Shown here: positions 56,873 through 63,293 of the stretch, in pieces
Numbering within the stretch: the stretch's first letter is position 1
Layout of the letters: each line of letters begins with the position of its first letter
Assembly (NCBI GenBank): GCA_002803225.1
Contig: NXFV01000165.1
Span: 1 to 63,293, forward strand
Source of the DNA: Gamarada debralockiae
Taxonomy: Eukaryota > Ascomycota > Leotiomycetes > Helotiales > Hyphodiscaceae
Direction: 5' to 3'
DNA: 63,293 bases
Program-made: the position numbers and the translations under genes
The notes under the pieces: model-generated
What the model saw: only the letters and a program-made list of their open reading frames with translations
Told to the model about the DNA's origin: nothing
Database searches by the model: none

Positions 56873-58090
56873 CTTACGCAGCTCGAGAAGAGAGATAACT
56901 ATGAAGATGATCGTATTGTTTGGGTGCTAGTCTTTGACGATTTTGGAGGTCTGGAGACGTAGAAACAGCTCTTTGAATCTTTGGGAGGAGATTTACGAGG
57001 GAAATCTCAGCCGGGCTGAGGATCGAATGGATGAGGATACATTGTATCGACGTTTTGAACCTTATGAGCCGATATATATCGAGGACGTTTCTTCGCTGTT
57101 TATAAAAACAAACGGATACAGTAGATCTTGAAATTCTAAGTCTAACACACCCACCCCACCTCAACTTCGTGAAAAGTGTCCAAAAAAGCAGTTTCCGAAA
57201 CAGTCTAGCAAGGACCTGGTCTCCCAGGAACAAGTGTGTTCACAGATGTGATTTGTGATTAAAGTTCTGCAGATAGTGATGTTCGGATCAAGAGACGAGA
57301 GAATATGAAAGCAAGGATGGGGTGCGGCCGCTGGCGCTCGACTGCCGTATTCGGACAACGCTTGCTAACTTCACCCTCCTTTTTCATAATCGCTTATTCC
57401 CTACACCATCTAGCTCATAGAGCCATCTGACTTTGATGGAAAGCAGACCCATGCGTATCGCCCATGTCGCTGTTAATGCCGTTATCGCTTGTGACGCAAG
57501 CGAGCTTACGATGCCTGCAAAGTGGGATAGAGATTTCTTAAGCTGTGAGCTATTTTTGCTATTTCATAGAACCTACGGGAGTAAGTAACCTTGAGAGTAA
57601 AACTATGATTTCAACAGACCAAAGAATTGACGACTCGGTCAAATGAAACGCAAATAACCCTCCTCTAGCACTTTTTTGAATGTTGGTTCTTAGACAGAGA
57701 TGTCAAATTGCAACCTTTTAGAGACCGACGATAATCTCAGTACTCCGTTCATGTTCGAGCTGCATAGAGGTCTAGACAAAAACTAATCACCCCAGCTAAT
57801 ATCATAGTTCTTGCTGAAACAAGGCGTTTCGTAGAAATCACTTTAGTCTAGGCCATGCGATGCAGTACATGATGTAACCAGGGCTAGGAGAATTCCTTCA
57901 CTGTAAATTGCATCAATTGAATACATTATTTGAGTTAGATAAGACGTACTACGCCACCGGCCAAGCTATGAGGCAATTATATTATAGACTCTATGGTACG
58001 CATAAAACACCAAGCAGAATATCAGGGGGGAAGATACTTTTCTTTACTCTAAATCTATAAAATATAAACACTCTTAATGCATATTATACC
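56873..58090. other. Intergenic region, nothing recognised
   Basis: Between the amine oxidase relic and the NLR 3' end. A 66-codon plus-strand frame (56934-57131) shows no family resemblance. Confidence 0.4.
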
Positions 58091-58471
58091 TTACGCGTAT
58101 ACGAAGTAATCCGGCCAGAAATATACCTCAAGACAGTCTCCGTTTTGCATGTCCACCTGTTATCGTGTTAGTAATCCTAATGCTGCCCAAATATGTCGAA
58201 GGTAGTTTTGAGAAAAAAGGGATGGAAAAAAAAAAAAATATTTTAAAACAAATTTAGCAAGTTTAAAGTCCTTAATAGAAAAGAGAAGAACAGTACTAAC
58301 CGCCGTAGGGCTATCAATCCCGGACACACGGTTGCCCTCGAACAAGAGACGGATGTCGGCACGACCCCTGCCAAGCCTCTCACAAAGTGCATCCTCCAAC
58401 TTTCTGAAGCTTGAGGTGCTCTTCATCTTAACGAAGACATCCTTGCCCTCGTAGGACACTTTGAAATTTAC
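58091..58471 (-). other. SUMO/ubiquitin-like domain of the NLR, split by an intron
   Basis: Exon 5 ends with about 57 residues of a beta-grasp pattern: two beta strands (VNFKVSY, VFVKMKST), helix (FRKLEDALCERLG), strand and turn (IRLLFEGNRV), then DSPTA. The last exon (58156-58091) supplies VDMQNGDCLEVYFWPDYFVYA. This follows SUMO closely in order: strand, strand, KLxxAxxER, RxLFxGxRI, D-TP, M-DGD-IEV. The intron (58157-58300) starts GTTAGT and ends ATAACAG. If unspliced, translation runs into an unrelated aromatic tail and destroys the last strand. Confidence 0.7.
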
Positions 58472-61400
58472 TACATCAGGCTGTTGCAAAGTGCCTTTTT
58501 GCTCACTTAGTGATGCTGCATTCGCGGCGTCCTCCATCTCCTCTATCTCATGCCCTCGCTCCTTTCGCAGTAATGTTATTATTTCCTTGCCAGAAAGCCA
58601 ATTGTCATTAGCTGCCTTTACCACCTCTAGAGTGATTGGGACGTTTGCTCCTTGTCGATCAAGAAACAATGTCATCACCTCTTTACCATTTAATTCATTC
58701 TTTGCAGCTGTTTTCACTATCTCTTCAGTGATATGGATATCTGCCCCTCCCCAGTCGAATAACAATTCCATTATCTCCTTGCCATTCTCCCTATTCTCTG
58801 CAGCTGCCTTCACTACGTTTTCAGTGAACCGAACGTTTGCTCCAATTCGATTAAGAAGTAGCGTCATTATTGCCTTGCCGCTCTTTCTCCTGTTTGCTGC
58901 AGCGGCCATCATTCCGTTTTCGGTGATTTTGACATTTGTGCCGCATCGATCAAAAAGTAGCATTGCTACCTCTTCGCTGGCAATTTCAGTAATCGTTATT
59001 AGAAGCTCTTCAGAAATTGGCATGCTTGCTCCCCGCCGGTCAAGAAGCAGCGTCGTTATCTCTTTACTCCATACAGCTGCCTTCACTACCCCTTCCGTAA
59101 TCAGCGCACCCACCCCTGGTTGGTCAAGGAGCAATGTCGTTATCTCTTCACTCCATGTGGCAGCCTTCAATACCCCTTCGGTAATCGGTACACCTGCTCT
59201 TCGTCGGCCAAGAAGGAATTTTAAAATCTCCTTGCCATAGTACTGGTTCTGTATTGCTGTCGTAACTACCTCTTCGGTAATCGATAAATCCGCCCCACGT
59301 TGGTCAAAAAGCAATGACATGACTTCTGCGCTATTCCTATCCCCTACGGCTGCCTTTAATACCTCTTCAGTAATCGGCAAACCTGCCCCTCGTTGGTCAA
59401 AAAGCAATGCCATAACCTCTGCACCATTTTGTACCGCTATCTTTACTACCTCTTCAGTAATCGGCAAACCTGCCCCTCGTTGGTCAAAAAGCAATGCCAT
59501 AACCTCTGCACCATTTTGTACCGCTATCTTTACTACCTCTTCAGTGATCGGCATGTTCGCTCCCCACCGGTCAAGAAGCAGTGTCATGATCTCCTTGCTC
59601 CATGTGGCCGCCATTGCTACCTCTTCGGTATTCAGTACATCTGTCTCTCGTCGGTCAAGGAAAAGTGTTAACATCTCTATACCACCTCCCCCATGCCAGT
59701 GATTCTCTATAGCAGCTTTCAGAAGCTCTGTAGATATGGAGTCTATTATTCCCATATCAAAAAAAAGTTCCATCATTTCTCGTCCGTTTCTTGTATTCTC
59801 AGTAATCTCGCAAATATCTGCTCCGTTGACCTTGCCACCTCTAATCAGCAATCGCCGAACGATTCTCGAGTGGCCGTGAATCGCTGCCGCAATGAGTGCA
59901 TTCTTATGCGTTCCCCCTTCTGCCATGACCTCTGCGCCTTCCTCTAGCAACTTTTCAACACAAGCCTGGTAACCCAGTAATGATGCATAATAGAGTGGCT
60001 GAGGACATTCTTCAAGATACTTGTAGAGCACGCGCCGACCGCGTTTGTCACAGTCGTAAATCCTGATCCAATTGAGGTAGCTTTGGGCATGCTCCGGACC
60101 AAAGATCTTGTCAATTTGTTTCTGTAGCTGAGGAAAATCTGCCATAGCATCCGTGACTGCTGTTGCATGCTCATACCAGTACTTTGCCGCATATGTAAGC
60201 AATGGTTGATCAATGATCGTTTGCTCAGACACATCAGCGTCGTTGGTTTTAAGAAGATATGAAACAGCAGCTTCGCCAATAGCGGCATGTGCCAGCTGAC
60301 TGGTAAACTGATACCCTGGATATTCTTTATCTTCCCCGTTCTCACTCCTCTTTCGCTTCCTCTTCTCCCCCGCCTTGACCAAATATTCTTTAACAGAGAA
60401 ATGGGCAATCTTTATAACTTCGTTGCTATCCTCATGAATCAAAGTGACTAGAATGCTATTGCAGATCCGCAGAACAAAGTCAGGTTGTGGAAGGGAAACA
60501 GCTGCGGCAATTTCGTTGAGCTTTAGCGGTCGAAGTGCAAAAGTAAGCCACATGAGTATCATGCGGGCTCTCTTCGCATCCTTCTCTGGAATGCCTTCTA
60601 GGGCGTTTTTGTATGTCGCCTCTAGACTTTCTGGTATGGTACGCAAAGCTTCGCGTATTTCGTTATCATCGTAGCAAGATCCCAGTCTTCTGATTTGTAA
60701 ATCTGCCCAACGGAATCTCCTATTTTGTTGATGAGCAGTTTTCTGTTATGTATTCCTAATAAGGCTCACCTTTCCTCGATTGAGAGAAGTCTTTCCTGGA
60801 TCTCGTGTTTGATATCGTCGCTCCATCTTTTTAACTCTCCTGACTGAATAGCATTCCGTACAAATTGACTCACATCACCTTGTACAAATTTCTCAACGTT
60901 AATAGCAGGGAAAGCTTCCAACTCGGAAAGTATATTGCGCTCCGGCCTACTTGTTGCGAGAATATGGAGATTATTGCTGTGTTTGCCCAAAAGAGTGCGA
61001 ATACGACCAAGCAATTCTTTCCTCTCTGGCCGATCCGCAGTTTGGGGACACTCATCTAAAGCATCCATAACAATGAATACTTCTCCTTCAATGCTACCAA
61101 TGACTTCGTCGAGAGCATTTGTAAGTTCTCCAATTCCTGGTTCACTTCCGCGTACCCTATGCTCATCTAACATCTTTTTGATGGCGGGAAGAAGAGTTGG
61201 CCAGCTGAGTTGCCTGATGAAAGACTTCATCATATTGCAAACATTTTGAGTAGCCTGGTTACTGAATTGAAAATACCAATAAGCAAGTCGTTTTTGCGGA
61301 AAATTTCGACACAACTCTCTGAGATCTTCAATGGCCACTGAACTAGTCATGCAAATTAGTTTTCAATCAAGTGGCAAATCTTAAATCAAGCGGTCATACC

Positions 61401-62730
61401 ATAAAACGGTTTTTCCGCATCCAACTGGGTTAATTCTGGTTAGATTACTGTTCATCAGATCGCTCCAAGAACTTACCGACTCCATAGAGCCAAAGGAAGC
61501 TGCAAGAGTCCAGGAAATCCTTGTACTTATGGGACTCAAGCAACCACTGACCCGTGCCATGCATTCGGGATTTTTGTGCTTCGTTATGTTTCGTTGAGAT
61601 CTTCACGGGAGATAGCCAGTCTAGAATTCTGTCCTCTTCAGCAGCTGCACAACTGTCAGACTATGTTTATCATCAAACTCTAGCATTTACATACCAAGAG
61701 CCTTTGCCTCAACATCACGAATAGCTTTATTGGCCTCTGCCATCTGATCTTTCATCGCTTCAATCGCGGTACACGTGTTGGCAACTTGACCTGGGGATAC
61801 AAAGCCGAGAAGCTCTTTCGCGAATGCAGCCGCGCTTATAGCAGCATGGCGCTGCCATGACTTATTCTTGTGAGAATCAGCGTAGTCACATATCCCTCGT
61901 ATGACAAGACATGGGAAGGTATCCATCAAGCCAGCTGCCTCCATTTCGAAGCAAATCGCCCCGAGCTCGTCCTTCAACCGATCTCTCGTACGGCTATCCT
62001 TGATTACTTGATTGCCAGAAGCAATAATTCCGTAATGAATAGATGGATTGTAGCCGCCCCGGTCTGGTCGATAGATGATCTTCTCACTATCACATGATTC
62101 GCATGTTTGGTTCTCATCCACGTGATGGTACTCTGCCTGATATAACCGGTCTTCTGATGTACCTTGATATCCATAACTCTCTTTCATTTTCTCATACTTG
62201 TCCAGGGCGCTTCCAACATACTGGGAGGTTTTGTTGTCTGCCATCTCGTGCTCCGCCATCAGGTTGGCCAGAGCAGTGAGGAGGACCTGGGGTGGTTTGT
62301 TCAGCGAGCCAGTACGTTTGAACCCGCCATTTCCGACTGCTTTTCCCATGTCGTACTGTACGACCCCTCCATAACTATTTTCTGGCTTGCTTACTACCAC
62401 GTCACCAAGCCGAATATCATATCTTTCGCTGGGAATTCCGCCTCCAATACCAACCATAAGGCCAAATCTTATTGATTCGAAACTGGACTGCATCTGGGTT
62501 ACCACAACAGCCGCAGAAGTCGTTCCATATACGCCAGCTGGCAAAGAAGCAAGCGCAACATTGTGACCACTAATACGACCCAAATAATAGCTGTTATTGT
62601 CGGACTTATGCTGATATTGTGGCATTCCATGGTATTCATCTAGCATAGCTTTTGCAGCACTCATCTCCGTGGGAAGGGCACAGACCCACCCCACAGTGTA
62701 GTCCCGATTCATACGGTGGGACACTGACAT
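58091..62730 (-). CDS. NLR: nucleoside phosphorylase - NACHT - repeat array - SUMO-like C-terminus
   Basis: Six exons: 61695-62730, 61477-61644, 61400-61424 (25 nt), 60770-61342, 58301-60719 and 58091-58156, giving 1428 residues with every join in frame. Residues 1-345: PNP_UDP domain (VGWVCALPTEMSAAKAML, GLMVGIGGGIPS, FEMEAAGLMDTFPCLVIRG). NACHT about 395-620: Walker A GVVGCGKT (about 400-407, on the 25-nt exon), Walker B VFIVMDALDECP, LATSRPE sensor. Then a winged-helix-like part, two ankyrin-like repeats (about 840-905), and 29-residue ITEEVV...EVM-LLFD-RGA repeats to about 1310. Residues 1351-1428: SUMO/ubiquitin-like (VNFKVSYEGKDVFVKMK, RLLFEGNRV, then VDMQNGDCLEVYFW after splicing), no terminal GG. 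By family it would be a cytosolic non-self sensor controlling cell death; the role of the UBL is unknown. Confidence 0.88.
59371..59547. repeat. Near-identical 87-bp repeats inside the NLR gene
   Basis: Two adjacent 87-bp units (29 codons) beginning at 59371 and 59458 are almost base-for-base identical, and the next unit starts at 59545 with a few differences. On the protein level they read ITEEVVKIAVQNG and AEVMALLFDQRGAGLP. Other units of the array are more diverged. Confidence 0.9.
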
Positions 62731-63293
62731 GACGTAGGTATACTCGCCTTGGATTTCCTGAATCGGTAGGATTGCTGATAGGTGGTATCCCTGAGGATGT
62801 AGGGTTTCGCTGCTTCGTTTTTAGACTTTACGATAGAAAACACGGGAGAGTGTCGAGAATGCACAACGCCTGTCCATGTACAGAATCTCAATCCTATAGC
62901 AAGACGCTTGGCGTTGAAATAGGTTGAATTGATAGACCATATAAGGGCAAGTTCGTTCGTCTAAGTGCCGTGTCGACGGAAGCAATAAGTCGAGATTCAG
63001 CTGAAGTTAATCGACTAAGCCCAGAAGGGTTAATATATTTCACGCCACAACTACCCAAAATCATTTTTCGCCACAACGACATAAAAGAAGAAACCAAAGT
63101 TGATATTAGTGATCTGCGAACTATTTATAGTAATCCCTCAAAGTTTTTGGAGTTTTTGAAGCATTTTTGAACCTTCCCAAAACCCCTGGTGTTCCCTCGA
63201 GTGGCTCCAAGGTATGGCGGGTCATACGGAGTTTTTTCCAAAAAACCGAATTCGCTCACCGCCTTTGTAAAACTAGTACAGACTTCGCTTTTC
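62731..63293. other. Upstream region of the NLR gene
   Basis: Presumed promoter and leader of the NLR on the minus strand. A 67-codon plus-strand frame (62970-63170) has no recognisable motif. The window ends without another gene. Confidence 0.4.

Noticed and set aside
59240..59640. Regularly spaced near-identical repeats that could suggest a CRISPR-like array
   Set aside because: Eukaryotic context, and the repeats are contiguous 87-bp codon-aligned units within an open reading frame, without spacers.
58461..59702. Long plus-strand frames opposite the NLR repeat array
   Set aside because: They are antisense shadows of the 29-codon repeats; the minus strand carries the NACHT protein with proper splice sites and domains.
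1..63293. tRNA, rRNA and other structured RNA genes
   Set aside because: I looked for the T-loop consensus GGTTCRANYCC in context and for obvious rRNA segments and found none that fit; a covariance-model scan would be decisive.

Overview
The window is nuclear DNA of a filamentous ascomycete (Pezizomycotina). Genes carry short introns (about 50-140 bp) with GT-AG borders and CTAAC/CTGAC branch sites. Fungus-restricted families are present: a RID-type cytosine methyltransferase, HET-domain proteins, a nucleoside-phosphorylase/NACHT NLR, LaeA-like and COMT-like methyltransferases, and an S53 sedolisin. The class cannot be fixed from the sequence alone; Leotiomycetes is only a guess. All exon structures below were worked out by hand from splice signals and frame continuity.

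Layout. 0-8.5 kb is accessory sequence: two small secreted cysteine-rich proteins (1116-1469; 5509-5864, three exons), a two-exon sedolisin (2625-4633, minus) flanked by tandem duplications, two short inverted-repeat transposon relics, a possible solo LTR and a broken P450 (7860-8497). 9-11.2 kb holds an F-box/LRR-like gene. 11.2-24.4 kb is gene-poor, with a Pumilio relic (14.5-14.8 kb), a two-finger C2H2 regulator (17.0-18.2 kb) and a small Cys-rich ORF (21.7 kb). 24.4-33.9 kb is a conserved housekeeping island: eIF2B gamma, a Pex22-like membrane protein, SRP subunit Sec65, and the RID-like methyltransferase linked to RIP.

34.9-45.7 kb turns accessory again: a decayed gene of unknown family ending in Myb/SANT-like repeats, an argininosuccinate synthase cut into 12 exons (some of 8, 10, 18 and 26 nt) with a frame-breaking deletion, an O-methyltransferase next to a LaeA-like methyltransferase, and a truncated HET domain. 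46.7-62.7 kb is allorecognition-like and relic-rich: an intact HET protein, a broken secreted HExxH peptidase, an intact secreted Hsp70-like protein, a broken copper amine oxidase, and a 1428-residue NLR.

The NLR (58091-62730, minus) is the most interesting locus. It has an N-terminal nucleoside phosphorylase domain, a NACHT ATPase whose Walker A motif sits on a 25-nt exon, two ankyrin-like repeats, an array of 29-residue repeats with two nearly identical neighbours, and a C-terminal SUMO/ubiquitin-like fold completed only when a 144-bp intron is removed.

At least six loci carry frameshifts, stops or deletions next to fully intact genes. Either this is a zone of active gene decay (a RID homologue is present), or some single-base lesions are assembly errors. 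That needs reads or RNA to settle.
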